This document shows, one piece after another, positions 10,725-22,436 of a DNA stretch of 64,000 bases. Positions within the stretch are counted from its first letter, which is position 1; the number at the start of each line of letters is the position of its first letter. The notes below the pieces were generated by a model. The model made no database searches and was not told the origin of the DNA. It worked only from the letters and a program-made list of their open reading frames with translations. Origin of the DNA: Lunularia cruciata (lineage: Eukaryota > Streptophyta > Marchantiopsida > Lunulariales > Lunulariaceae); contig OX419758.1 of the NCBI GenBank assembly GCA_948567375.1, positions 10,979,001 through 11,043,000 of the forward strand. The letters are read 5' to 3'. Made by a program: the position numbers and the translations under genes.

Positions 10725-10849
10725 GGTGGATGGAACAATCCCACTCGTACTCCAAAGTCAAGTGATATCCTCTAGTACTGTAATATCCTCTGCATGGGCG
10801 TTCCCCTCCAACAAGTCACCAGGCCACGTAACTACACCACTGAAAGCTA

Positions 10850-11340
10850 AAACTGATGCTGCCATGGTCTCGGACTGTAGTGAGCCAAGACTGCCACTAC
10901 CCGTACTGGTAGGCGACATACCCGTCCCTCACCAGACTGCCAACCAGGTCTATAAGAGGTTGTCTCCTCCCAATAGTCAATGTTGAAACCCATGGGGTAT
11001 AACACTATTCCCCCAACTAGCACATCATATGACTCAGCTATCGTCGCAATAGCCTGAGCTCTCACCATCGAGCTATTAGTTGGATGACCAGGTTGAACTT
11101 GGACAACAAGCTCTCCATGTGTGATGTACTATGTCGAACCACCACCTAGAGATGTCTGGATCTGAAATGGACACCTCTCCATATCGGTCTTCCGTAACTC
11201 CAGACCAACAATTGCAGCTTTCCCCAACATAAGGGGCTGCGCACCAGAGTCTAACAAGACTCTCTATGGTGTATAGACCTTCCCTAAAGGTCCTACCAAC
11301 AAAAAATCCCCCTTTGGTTATCCAATAGGACAACACCAGG
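10850..11340 (-). pseudogene. pol: Aspartic protease (gypsy copy 1)
   Basis: The active-site motif appears near 11235-11265 as RVLLDSGAQPLMLGKA, i.e. hydrophobic-DSGA, the retropepsin signature. Downstream come SYDVLVGGIVLYP and DYWEE (about 10990-11045), matching the usual 'YDVLLGMDWL' strand of gypsy proteases. It joins Gag without a clear boundary and is followed by the DNMT region. A TAG two codons before the motif and other stops show decay. Retropepsin cleaves Gag-Pol in virus-like particles. Confidence 0.8.
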
Positions 11341-13345
11341 TGTAAATCGTGCTCTCTCAAAGGCCGGTCTAGCTGGCAACTCCTCCAGTCTAGCCGCTGC
11401 TGCTTGCCATAAACCACTAGTCGCTGAACGGATCCCATGCTCCTCAACCAAGTCAGCTTCACTACCAACCACCTCTGCTCTAGTAGTAGGAACTGCACCA
11501 TCCCTACTCTCACACAACGTGGCAACCAACCGGAATACTGGAGCTGGGTCAACTCCCAATGTAAACATATCACTGGCCGAAAACAAAGGACCTCGCATAA
11601 TCAGCTGAGCCACCCCCAACATCATGCTAGACTCAGTCTCTGTAGTAGCAGGTGGCTGACTAGCAGGTGGCTGACTAGCAGGTAGTCCATCATGTACTCC
11701 ATCACCACCTACCACACCTACATTGGGACGTCTAGGAACCATGGATGTTGTCTACAATGCCTCAGATAGTGTGAAAGACTGGGGAAGTCTGACCTATCTC
11801 CCAACCTCTCCTCTTTGTGGGTCCAACTCCACTGATGCTCCTCTAGGCTCTGGAGCACGTACTGCACTCCTAGTCACTATTGTAGATGCATCCACCTAGG
11901 CTGCTCCGCACATGAAGTCCAAAGCATCTCTATCACCAGCATATGAGGTGGAAGCCTCAGCACCCGAATCTGATCTCCTCTGAGCAATAACCATACTAGC
12001 CAATCTCTACTCCAATTGCTCAATCTGAGTAGCCATAGCTGTGTTAGAAGTAAGGGCAAGTACTGCATCCCTACTAGGTGTAGATCCTCTACCACCACCT
12101 CGTCCTCCATGAACTGGAGCTCCTCTACTACCTGCCATAGCAGCCCTACCACTCCGTAACTCCGGGTGTAGGTCAAAACACCGGTCACTAGTGTGACCAA
12201 ATCTGTGGCAATGCTCACACTTTCTCTATGCTGGCTATGATGCACCCAAGGTATCAGGTCCACTGCCCTGAGTACACTCTCTCCAATGGTGAGGTCCACC
12301 ACAAGTCCAACAAGCAACACCACCACTCACTGGCTGCTACTGACCCGAAAATGAGGGTAAGGGTCTAACTCCACTAGGCCCTCCACTCGCTCCATAGGAT
12401 CTGGGCTGTCCACCCTGTCCTTGAAAACCAACTAGGTGTGGTGCACTCTACTGCACTCTAGAAGAAGTCACAGCCATAGATGAGGTCTCCCTACCAAATC
12501 CAAATGTCACCACTCTCTCCTCCACCATATTGAGCTCAATACACTCAGCCAAACCAAAGACTACTGCCAAAGTAGGCAAAGTAGCCTGCAACAACATAGC
12601 ATCACGAACTCTACGTCGCAACTCCCTGTCCAGTATCCCATACCAAAACTAGACTACCTGGGCCTCAATAACTCCCTGAGTGAAACTGATCAGCCGCCTC
12701 ATGCGAGTGTATGCCTTGCGTAGGCTCTTTCCAGCCTTCCATTAGAACTCCTGCAAGCTCCTTAGCTTGTCAGTCCGCACTCCTTGGTGGTTCTGCCTCA
12801 AACATAGAAAGAACTCCACCATGGGGTTAAACCCCGGTACCACACCACCTCCTACAGCGGTACCTCCACTTGTAGTAGCACTATCTCTAGCTAGTGCACC
12901 TCCACTAGCTCCACCAACACTACTCGAGCTAGAACTCATAGGTACAACCGATCTACTCCTGGCCACCAAGCCTAAAGTGATGGAGACATAGTGTGGAGAC
13001 CAATATTGTCTCCATAACTCAATCTCCTCCAAATGAGCTCTCCTAAACTCATGGTAGTCATCTATTGGTGGACCCTCCAAGTGCTGAAACAACCCCTTCC
13101 ATGCCATGAAGGGTGTGAACTAAGTCGTGTTCCGCATCTACTGCAGATCACACCAACTGTCGAACTCCTGGATGAAGTCATCCAACTCAATGGTACCCAC
13201 TGTACCAGATTAACGCCTAGGGCCTTTGGAGGCCCCATAAATCTCGTCCATGTCCCACAACAATGATGTGGACACACCAAGTGCACTCTCAATTGAATCA
13301 ACTCTTGTGTCAAATTCCAACTCAGAGTCAATCTCCTCCCTCACT
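11340..13345 (-). pseudogene. gag: Gag with two zinc knuckles (gypsy copy 1)
   Basis: The N-terminal capsid-like part lies at about 13345-12742 (for example FQHLEGPPIDDYHEFRRAHL and the Ser/Gly-rich linker near 12840-12960). It is followed by a helical stretch with KSLRKAYTRMRRLISFTQGV. Two cysteine-rich knuckles follow: CWTCGGPHHWREC (about 12285-12325) and CEHCHRFGHTSDRC (about 12180-12225). The second is a perfect CX2CX4HX4C. A Gly/Arg-rich segment comes next, then a linker into the protease. Gag packages the element's RNA. Many TAG stops interrupt the frame. Confidence 0.8.
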
Positions 13346-14585
13346 GGGACCTAAGATACAGCCTGATACCAAGCACCACTTCGAGTAAACCCACTACGTA
13401 CTGCAGGGCTAACTCCTTTGGAATCTCCAAAGAACTCCGTCGTGACAAAGTAACCACAACAGCAAACCCAAACCACCAACTGCAACCGCAAGTCACAACC
13501 GCAAGTACCCCACCAAGTGCCAACACCACCAAGCACCACCCACTAATGTAACTCTAACCAAGATAACTATACTAGGGGAAAGGGCAACCTATAACCTACC
13601 ATCATAACACGCACTCTCACGGTCTACAAATCATCACTTCTTGCCTCACCGGAGAGAAACAAAGGTAGTCTGACTGGTCATCACTCCAGCCTCACCACCG
13701 AGAGCACACCAGAGCACCAACGCTCAAAAGTCAGGGCACCTCACATAAACGTGGTGCACAAATAGGAAGCAAAGAATGGAGGGGGTCCAATCACAAGAAA
13801 TCTAAATGAAAACCCTCCATCTCATAACACAACACAGGACTGACTCTGCCACCATTTGGCATTTGACATAAGAGGAGTTCGTACCTAAGCTACCAAGATC
13901 ACCAAGAATGGTATCAAACTGCCTCTCCTAGCCAAAGCTACATGTGTATAGATAACAATGGCACAGTCACTATGACAAAAAGTGAGGGTGGACCAATTGG
14001 CTAGGGCACCAGTCTAGGAACAAGAGATCTAGGGGTCAAACCCTATTGTGCACAATCTAACAAGAAAGGCAGATTTTGCCAACCAATGACCAAGATCTAC
14101 TCTAAACTAGCTAGCCTCACGCCTGCAAGCTGGCTTGCTGGCCCTTCTAGGCCTTCATAGCCTCTCATAGCCCACAGCCCTATGCCTCGAAGCCTCTAAA
14201 CTTTCCACTAAATCCCCCGCTAACTTTCCACTCGTGCCAAATTGACAAAACAGGTTTTTCCAAATCACAATTTCATGAGAAGAGCTTCCCAACTCCACCT
14301 TCAATTTGACTTTCTGAGCCCAACTCGCAGCAAATTGGTCCTGCCTTCACCTCTTGAGCTCAAAATCACAACACTGCTCAAAAATTGCTCCTTCTTTGCT
14401 CCAAATTTGACCAGCACTTCCGCACACCGTCCACCTAACTGCCAAATTTGCATCAATTGATTGAGCTTCTACACACTAGGGAAACACTGAACTCGAGTCG
14501 AGCTACCAATGATCCACCAAGCTTGGAGATACCACCAACACTCACAGTTCCTGCACCCAATTTTCCCCTGACTTCACTTCTCTGA
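13346..14585 (-). other. Leader of gypsy copy 1 (between 5' LTR and gag)
   Basis: No coding region is recognised. The segment right after the 5' LTR reads TCAGAGAAG on the minus strand, partly resembling the initiator-Met tRNA primer site (ATCAGAG core). The equivalent leader in copy 3 is at 57995-58978 and is clearly related. Confidence 0.6.
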
Positions 14586-15036
14586 TGTAATCAGATTGCT
14601 TAACACTCTCAACTCAACTCAACTCAGATCAGTACTTGATCTATCACTCTATAAATTGCCAACAAATGGGCCCTGATTACAATCAAGCCACACTCACTCA
14701 AGCATAGAGAATCTAGGTGACACTCACCGGCCTCTGTCCACCATAGCCAGGAACTCGAAGGCTCAACATCAGAGAAGTGAGCTCTCTGGAGCTCACTTCA
14801 AAACTATACCCCTTGGACTCGAGCTAGCTCTAAAACCCTAACGGTCCCGCTGATGGCACACTCGATGGTGCGAATGGTGCAAAGTGATGGTGGGTCCCAC
14901 CATGAAGTCAGTATCTTGAACACAAAATCTAACCGTCGGAAAGTAGTCTTTGAGAAACTGCTGAAATAACTCTACCTACTATCATTGGAACTCCAGTGTC
15001 CGAGCATCTAGATGCGGCACTACAAATGGCATGACA
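14586..15036 (-). repeat. 5' LTR of gypsy copy 1
   Basis: This 451-bp block matches the core of the 3' LTR (1870-2318). On the minus strand it begins TGTCATGCC and ends GATTACA. It lacks the ~104-bp terminal block present in the 3' LTR. The 5' LTR of copy 3 (58979-59418) lacks that block as well. Confidence 0.85.
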
Positions 15037-16459
15037 TTTGTTGTGCTGGAGGTGACCTTGTGTCTTCAGGTTTACTACGCTTCTTCTTCTTTGGACTTGT
15101 GACTTCTTCCATCTTCCACTGTCCCGTCCTCAAGAAATGATCATCACTGGCTTGCAGGTGTGCCATATATTGTTGCTCTTCTTCATCCGCCTCCCGTCTC
15201 AAATCAGGTGGATATGCAACACCATGTGACACCTCTCCTCTGCTATCAACAAGTTTGACCCAAAGTAGAAGTGTGTTGCAAATGGTGCAAAATAATGTAG
15301 AGGCAAACCCGTCCTCCAATTGACCACCATCTGCCTTGTTCGTTGGTGAAACACTTCGCCCAATTCACTTTCACTCTTGCAAACATCTGGTGGAAAAAGA
15401 TTGCTTGTTGCATGTTCACATAAGTCGTTCATTCTAGTTTGAACATGGCCATTATTGTTCCTATGATACTTCATTTAATCGGGTCCCGATAGGACTCCAC
15501 CTTGTAACCATTTGTTGTACGCAGAGCAAAGAACAAATTTTGGATCTCCGCCGTCTCCTTTGTAGCATCACACTTCCGATAGAAGGTGATCCTCATTGGT
15601 TCTCTTGCTTCCTTCCCCAACACTAACCTCCAATCCAACTCAATCCATTGAGCCGGATTTCCTTTCTTCCCCTCGACTTCAAGGCCTTCCTCACAATTAC
15701 TAGCAGCTATCTCTACCATGACTCCTGAACATGAATCCAATTCATAATTGTGAAAGGGTTATGAATTCAAGTTCCATGCTAAGAAAGTAATATGAAGTCT
15801 ATTCAAGACTTGGATTCTTGCTACGACCTCTAACCTGCAAATTGCAAAACTTCTCACTGCCAGAGCATTTGTGACCTTCTTTGCCATGATCTGATCTCTC
15901 ATTCTTCAGCATTGGAAAACTATTCCTTCTCTTGGACGAGACACTCTAACCCCTTCTGGATTTTGGAAAATTTCACTCTCAATTGGCTTCCTGACACGCA
16001 TTACTATAGGACAACTACTCAAAGGGATTGGAAATCTACTTGACATATTCAACTTGTCCCTGCACAATTGCAATTTTATATTACCCCAAATTGCACTCAT
16101 TCTTCAGTCAATTTCAAAATTGACTTCCCCTACTTCTACGTGTTGTTGTCTTGTCACTATCAAGACATGCTTCTTCTACCTCTGCCGTTTCTTGAATTGT
16201 ACTTTCTTGCCACATACCAAGGTTATTAGACGGTCTTCATATCGGCCTTTGCTTCCCAATCCAAAGACGATGCTCTTTGGACTTCTTTCTTCATACCCTT
16301 CTCCTGAGTACCTCCATCATCGGATCCGATCTCGACTTCTTCAGGTTTCCTTGGAAGTCACTCCTGTCCATTCCTTCTTTTGCAATTCAGCTTTCTTTGT
16401 TAACTTCTTCTCCCAAATACTAATAAACAAAAAAAAAACAAAGAAATGTGGGCACCACA
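15037..16459 (-). mobile_element. Coiled-coil giant element, copy 1, 5' part
   Basis: The true 5' end is at 16459, where the minus strand begins TGTGGTGCCCACATTTCTTTG, the same terminus as copy 2 at 9504. It lies inside gypsy copy 2: the bases from 16460 on continue that element's protease. The target duplication would be TCTAT (16460-16464), but its partner lies left of the window. The left boundary is the gypsy copy 1 insertion. Confidence 0.85.
15042..15900 (-). pseudogene. Coiled-coil protein of the giant element, N-terminal domain (copy 1)
   Basis: This carries the N-terminal domain of the family protein. Blocks in order are ELDWRLVLGKEAREPMRITF (about 15580-15660), NGYKVESYRDPIK (15471-15515), NLFPPDVCKSESELGEVFHQ (in a shifted frame) with RTRQMVVNWR, then HYFAPFATHFYFGSNLL, READEEEQQYMAHLQASDDH and a Lys-rich tail near 15060. 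The frame shifts at about 15470 and 15320. The C-terminal two thirds continue at 483-1763 across the nested gypsy. This ~250-residue domain is the best-conserved part of the family and the best target for profile searches. I do not recognise it. Confidence 0.65.
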
Positions 16460-16920
16460 TCTATATACCACAAAGGGTCTTACTAGACTATGGTGCAGAG
16501 CCCCTTATGTTGGGGAAGGCTATAGTTGTCGATCTGGAGTTACGGAAGATTGATGAGTAGAGGTGTCCATTTCATATCCAAACATCTCTAGGTGATAGTT
16601 CTACATAGTACATCACATGTGGAAGGGAGAGCTTGTTGTTCAGATTCAACTTGGTCATCCAATTGATGGCTTTGTGGTGAGAGCTCAGGCCATTGTGACA
16701 ATGGTTGAGTCATATGATGTGTTAGGTGGGGAGCAATATTATACCCCATGGGTTTCAATATTGACTATTGGGAGGAGATAGTCTCCTATAGACTAGGTTG
16801 GAAGTCAGGTGAGAGACAGGTATATTGTTTACTTGTACACTTTAGTAGTGGTAGTCTTGGCTCACTATAGTTTGGGACCATGGCAGTTTCAGTTTTAGCT
16901 TTCAATAGTTTTGTTACTTA
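16460..16920 (+). pseudogene. pol: Aspartic protease fragment (gypsy copy 2)
   Basis: The first codons read RVLLDYGAEPLMLGKA (16477-16525), where the catalytic DSG of copy 1 has become DYG, so the copy is inactive. The ESYDVL-type strand follows near 16710, then a sequence matching the protease-DNMT linker of copy 1. Confidence 0.75.
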
Positions 16921-16999
16921 GCCTAGTGATTTATTGGAAAGGAACGCCCATGTAGAGGATACTCCAATACCAGAGGAGATCACTTGGATTTGGAGTAAA

Positions 17000-18300
17000 A
17001 GTGGGATCATTCCATCCACCTTGGATGTTTCATTGAGGAGTTCAGAGGAGGCATTGCAACAACATGCAGATTGGTTGGTGCAACAGACTTGGAGTGAAGC
17101 CTTTGTACCACTAGGCGACCAATGTGATGATGAGCCTCCAAAGTTGATTACCTTGACACCTTTGGATACCACACTCATTGTTTGGTAGTATCCAATAGAG
17201 AGAGTATGTCTATTGGAGTTGTTCAGTTGGATTAGTACTAGACTAGCTACGATACTACAAGCGGGTATACAAGTATAGAGATACTTGTATGTGGAGAGAG
17301 ATGAGACTACTAAGCGAGTCTCTCTACATCATGTGGCACACTTGGCTTATCAATATCCTGAGTTATTTCCAATGTCAATAGTCAAAGGTTACTAGAAGAC
17401 CTTACCAATAGACATTTCTACAAGGAGAGATATACTTGTATGTAGAGAGAGATGAAACTATTAGACGAGTCCACTCTACATCATGTGGCACACTTGGCCT
17501 ATCAATATTCTAAAGTTATTACCAATGTCAATAGTCAAGGGTTACTAGAAGACCTTACCAACAAACATTTCCTTGTTGGGGGCACAAGATTTGGAGAGAC
17601 ATGGTCCCATTCATTTGGTGATTTTTGGATGGTCATGTCAAGGACATACACACATTGGCTGAGGTTTGGGTCTTTAGGATCCTTGTTTTGGTGTGTTTTG
17701 GGAGATTTTATGGATACTACAACATCTCTAAGTTCATCAATCTATTTCTCCAACTTACATTTTGAAGAACATCCTTTGATGGGTGATTCGTGCACTAGGG
17801 TGGTGGCAAGCACACATTAGGTCCATTCTTGGATGGGACCTATTTGTGTTGTTGGATATAGCCAAAGTGGGATCATGGGCTCATTGTCTAAAGAGGTTCT
17901 ATAGTGATCTTATTATGGGATTCATCATTGTTGTTGACATCTTGGATGTTGAGCGTAAGTCTCATATGGTGGTAGTGGTTGATAGGTCATCTACGGCAAT
18001 GGTGAACCTAGTTGGACAACCCCAGATGCTTTTCCTATAGTTATGAGTTTCTTAGGCTCCCATGCTTTCAAGAGAGAGTCTTGGATTGGTTTGGGACTTG
18101 CAATCATAGTAGTTGGTGGAGCCCAACGCCGATGAGAGAGAGCGGGTGATGCATTTTTGTACTAGCATTACCATTGTTCTAGTGGTGTTAGAGGCATCCA
18201 AGCATCAAGTGTTAGGTCAGGCTATGGACCTTAATTTTTTGACCTGGATTGTGAGCCTTGGTTTGGTAGAGTAGTGTAGGATGCGCTTGATAGGCATCAC
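17000..18300 (+). pseudogene. DNA (cytosine-5) methyltransferase domain (gypsy copy 2)
   Basis: Linker sequence matching copy 1 starts near 17000. Motif I is recognisable but damaged (LLELFSWISTRLATILQAGI, 17212-17272). Motif II-like YLYVERDE follows. The motif IV region reads GWSCQGHT (about 17627-17655): Pro has become Ser but Cys-Gln is kept. Motif VI is altered (LKNI). Near the 3' end are ERERVMHF (motif IX-like, about 18135-18160) and VLGQAMDLN (motif X-like, about 18208-18237), where the Gly lost in copy 1 is kept. A 150-bp tandem duplication lies after motif I. Together with copies 1 and 3 it shows that the methyltransferase was an ancestral part of the element. Confidence 0.8.
17282..17581 (+). 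repeat. 150-bp tandem duplication inside the DNMT region of copy 2
   Basis: 17282-17431 and 17432-17581 are near-identical (both start ATACTTGTATGT and contain CTACATCATGTGGCACACTTGG). Copies 1 and 3 have a single unit here, so this is a later duplication in copy 2. Confidence 0.85.
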
Positions 18301-18639
18301 CACCCAAACACTTGTGATCGTTGTGCCTATCAAGATGATTCAAACACATGCGGGGGGTGATGGACCCAAATGGATAGGGTATTCTTGGGACATAGCCAAT
18401 GGCTACAGGGGAGAATGGTCTACTTGGAGTCCATTCAAGTCTACTTGGAGTCCATCCATGTCTACTTGGATTACACTCTTGGTCCACTTTGGATGCAACT
18501 ATGGAGCTTGCAGCCAAAGTAGAGGGAGTTTTTCACACTAAGGTTGGGACCTCTAGTGTTTGAGGCATGACACTATTTCTCCCAAGGGCCCAATGTAGCA
18601 GCTAGTCAGTACATCTTCCACTCCTACAACAATTACAAG

Positions 18640-20130
18640 GGATACTTGGGAGCCAGATCTTGGACCCAAGCTTACAGGAGAGGAAAGATGGAAAGTTTGG
18701 AGGTTCTTGAAGAGCTACATAAGTTGTTTTCCCTTTAGTATGAAGGATATGGGTGCTCTGAAAGGACCTAGTATTTGGATTGAGTTGACTAGTGATGCAT
18801 CAATTTTTTGATGCTCCTATTGATATAGTGACATGGAGAGAGTATTGATTCAAAGTCGGAGTAGTGACCTTTTTGAGGTTGGTTTGGTAGAGATTTCCCA
18901 TGGAGATTATGCATCAACTACAATGATGCCAGCCAAGAAGGATATGCATGGCAACTACATAGATAGGAAAATGTGTGGAGATTACCATCCTATCAACCGA
19001 TAGACTAGTGCTTATCAGCATGTCATGCTTACACCAAAGGAGATCTTTGATGCAATTGGGCATGCAAAGGTCTTAGCACTTTGGATCTTTGAGTGGAATA
19101 TCATCAATTGTTTATCAGTGATGAGGATAAGTCCAAGATAGCATTTTGGGCTATTGATCCTCACAACAAGGATGTGTTATATCAGTGGAGGTTCTTACTA
19201 TTTGGGTTAAGGAACACTCTTGCCAAGTTGTCCTAGGGTCATAGATAGGATCCTAGTTGGATTGGGTTTTTCTTGGTGCTATATTGATAAGATTTTGGTC
19301 TATAGCACTACGGTGGAGGAGCATGAGAGACATTTGTTGGAGGTGTTTGAGAGATTAAGATCTCATGGACTCAAATTACATCTTGGGAAGTGTAGTTTCT
19401 TCCATGAGCAAGTTGAGTATTTTGTTCACACTATCTACCCTAGAAGACTTGGTGTTTAGCAAACCACGGTGAAGGCTATTGCGCATATTCCTTGGCCTAC
19501 GGATGTGAGTAGAGTGCAAGAATTCCTTGGGTTGGCAAACTTCTATTGCCGCTTTGTTAGAGGATTTAGTGCCATTGCCAAGGCCTTGACAAAGTTGACC
19601 AAGCTTACATAGGAGTGGTGTTGGGGAGATGAGCAAAAGAGAGCTTTTGTAGAGCTCAAGGAAAGGATGACATCTACTCCTATTTTGAGGAGACCAATTA
19701 GAGGACAACCATTTCATGTTCACACTGATTGGAGTATGTTGGAGCTTGGAGCAATGCTCACCTAGCATGATGATGAGAAGGAGTATGTGGTGGCCTATGC
19801 TAGTTGCTGCAAAAATTTAGTAGAGGTAAAGTGTAGTTCATATGAGGGAGAGTGCTTGCTAGCAATATGGGTAGTAGCACATTTTTTATGTTACCTATTT
19901 GGTAACCCCTTTTTACTCTTATCACTATTCATCAACCATTGAAGTGGTTGATGGAGTCTGACAAGCTTTCAAGGAAGCTTGTGCAATGAGCTCTAATTTT
20001 ATAAGAGTATGATTTTATGGTTATTCACAAACCTAGAGTGGTGAACCATGATGCAGATAAGTTGAGTAGAAACCCATGTCCCAACCAATAGGATCAGACT
20101 GGAACACATTGGCATGTTGATACAGATGAG
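18640..20130 (+). pseudogene. pol: Reverse transcriptase and RNase H (gypsy copy 2)
   Basis: Blocks match copy 1 in order: PAKKDMHGNYIDRKMCGDYH (about 18930-18990), a degraded second block, CYIDKILVYS near 19278-19310 where the catalytic YIDD has become YIDK, then the thumb (FFHEQVEYF) and FLGLANFYCRFVRGF near 19525-19570. The RNase H part has HTDWSM (about 19718-19740) and YEGECLLAIW (about 19838-19870). TAG replaces Gln at 19457-19459, the codon next to the Gln lost in copy 1. Confidence 0.85.
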
Positions 20131-20429
20131 GAGATGGTGCTAGGTTGGCATGCATCTACCTTTCTCTAAATAATTTTTTGAGGCTTTAGTGGTATCTCTC
20201 TCAATGCATAAAAGAGGAGTTATTGAGATCATAGATCAAAATAGTAGAGATAGTGGTACAATTCAACAAGACATTCATGATGATGTCTTAGTGATGGACT
20301 ATCTTTGCATTGGTGTTGTGGGTGGCACAATTGGGGCCAAGGAGAGAGATTGTGTTCTTCAATAGGCCAAATGGTTCAGATTGGAGGGCAAACCCCTTGT
20401 GTGTGTATGGGAGGATGGTAGAGTGCAAG

Positions 20430-21766
20430 TAGTACCACTCTCATCTTAGAGACCACAATTGGTCCATCATGCTCATGAAGAGCTAGGAAATTTTGGAGTA
20501 AAGCGTACATATAGCTTTCTCTAGAGTAATTATTGGTGGTGCGGTATGCAGACCAATGTTTAGCAATTTGTTTCCAGATGTGTGGTTTGTGACCAAGTTA
20601 GAGCATCATTTAATGCCCCTACGCCACAATTACACCCATTACCTATCATGGGATTGGGCTACCATTGGAGTTTGGACTTTACTGGACCTTTATCATTGAC
20701 TGTGAGACATCATCGGTATATTTTGGTGATGGTGGAGCAGTTCTCCAACTAGATTGAGTTGGTGGCACTTCCTAACAAGTCCAATGAAGGGACAGCTTAC
20801 TCTTTCCTAGATCAAGTTCTTAGTCATCTTGGTGCACCAATTGAGATTTTGACTGATCAAGGCATAGAGTTCTTGGGAGATTTTCAGGTCTTGGGAGATT
20901 TTCAGGTCTTGTGTGCTTTGATTGATCATCTATTACCTCTCGAGATCACCTTAAGGCAGATGGCTTAGTAAAGAGAGTGGTTCAGACAATGAAGAGAGGA
21001 TTGCAAAATTATGGTTTGCAAAGAGGCCACTTGGGAGATTGGGATCTCCAATTACCTTGGTCGGCCATGGGCTATCGGTTCAGTCGACAAGCCTTCTTAG
21101 CATCCTTCTCTCCTTACTTTTTATTCTATGGACAAGATCCAAATTTACCTGTAGCCATTCATTGAGATGTTATTATAGTGTTAGACTTGGATGATCTAGA
21201 TGTATGGATGAGTGCATGTTCTCAATGGGCAGAGATCTTTGGAAAGTGATGTCAATGGCCTTTGAGAAGTTAGCAATTGCTGAGCATAGGGATACCTTAT
21301 GCTATGCTACCATTCAAGGAGGAAATTAAGACTCTCAATCCATCAATTTCATCCAAATGACTATGTATATCTATACTAGACAACATTGACGACACTTGAT
21401 GTTTCTACAAGCCGCACTATCTTAAGAGTGCATGAGGTTTTTCCATCTAGAATCCTTGTGTTGGAAGGACATGATGGTGTTGTTTGGAAGGATCATGTGC
21501 ACAATTGTGCGCCATACCACCTCCCAAATATTGATGGTACTATGGGCCCAAGCTTGGCACTTGTATGTAAAGGCTTGCAATGTATGTTATGTAGCTCTTC
21601 TAGTGGAGTTGCTACTATGTTAGTGTGTGATAGCTATCTAAGAAGATGGCATATGGCGTGTATGACTCCTCTCCTCATGGTGATTCCTCAAGGACAATGG
21701 TTATGTCCTAGATGTACTTGGCCTAGTTCATCCTTTATATGGTATAGATTGCAAATATGCAACTAA
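20430..21766 (+). pseudogene. pol: Integrase with C-terminal PHD finger (gypsy copy 2)
   Basis: HHCC-type sequence ends CVVCDQ near 20580-20600, followed by WSLDFTGPL (about 20668-20695), LTDQGIEFLG (about 20850-20880) and LVKRVVQTMK (about 20967-21000), where the catalytic Glu of the DDE triad is now Lys. The PHD finger is at about 21581-21718: CMLC, CDSY (third Cys pair damaged), HMAC, CPRC. The overall order is the same as copy 1, so the PHD finger is part of the element rather than a chance fusion. There is an 18-bp duplication in the core (about 20876-20911). Confidence 0.82.
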
Positions 21767-21950
21767 CAATGGGGCTCGATAGCACCTGGCCTCCTGATCT
21801 TTTGCCCACCATAAGGTATACCATATACTTGGAGTAGATGGGTACCTAGAGTTAGAGGGACCTAACCGCTAGCTAGGGGGAGGTTGTGCTTCTATAGTGT
21901 GTGATATTGACATCAATGTATGTTGTGTACCGATATATACACATGACAAT

Positions 21951-22436
21951 TGTCACGCCATTCATAGCATCGCACCTAGATTGCTCAAACTCTAGAGTAG
22001 TAGTGTTGGTAGTCAAGAGTATTTTGGTAGTTTGGGTATTGACTACATGGTAGGGCCCACCATCACTTGCATTGTTGAGTGTGCCATCAGCTAGACGGTT
22101 AGAGTTTGAGACCTAGCTTGAGTCTAGGGGGTATACTTTCAAAGTGCAGCTCCAAAGAGCTCACTTCTCTGATGTTGAGCCTTCGAGTTCTTGGCTATGA
22201 TGAATAGAGGTTGATAAGCGTCATCTGGATTCTCTTAGCTAGAGTGAGTGACTGTAATCAGTGTCTAGTTCTTGGTAGGTTATTGAGTAACAGATCAAGT
22301 CCTGATCTGATTGAGTGTGATTCAAGTTGTGTAAGGGAACTGATTATTGTGGTACTTTAGAGTCCATGTATGACTTGTGTGTGAGTTGTACTTCTATTGT
22401 TATGTATGTTGCGTAGTGATGTATATACGCACAACA
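21951..22436 (+). repeat. 3' LTR of gypsy copy 2
   Basis: Begins TGTCACGCCATTC like the LTR of copy 1 and ends CGCACAACA. As in copy 1, the outer ~100 bp resemble a block (21890-21945) just upstream of the LTR start. Confidence 0.75.

Larger units (their letters stand above)
1764..15036 (-). mobile_element. Ty3/gypsy retrotransposon encoding a DNMT and PHD finger, copy 1 (both LTRs)
   Basis: This is a minus-strand LTR retrotransposon of about 9.7 kb without its nested insertion (5950-9504). Order in its own sense: 5' LTR 14586-15036, leader, gag, protease, DNA cytosine methyltransferase, reverse transcriptase, RNase H, integrase, PHD finger, polypurine-like tract CTAGGGGAGCG near 2430-2440, and 3' LTR 1764-2318. 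It is flanked by TTTG(T) at 1760-1764 and 15037-15041, a probable 4-5 bp target duplication in coiled-coil copy 1. All genes carry in-frame stops, mostly TAG. Protease-before-RT and RT-RNase H-integrase order place it in Ty3/gypsy. The methyltransferase between protease and RT, and the PHD finger after integrase, are not part of ordinary gypsy pol. Confidence 0.9.
16460..22436 (+). mobile_element. Ty3/gypsy DNMT-PHD retrotransposon, copy 2 (5' part left of window)
   Basis: This plus-strand relative of copy 1 is the oldest-looking of the three, with the most substitutions. It enters at the protease because coiled-coil copy 1 separates it from its LTR-gag half, which must lie left of base 1. 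Order: protease, DNMT, RT, RNase H, integrase, PHD finger, polypurine-like GCTAGGGGGAGG (about 21875-21890), repeat block, 3' LTR ending CGCACAACA at 22436. Its frames are broken by many stops, often TAG. Confidence 0.88.
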
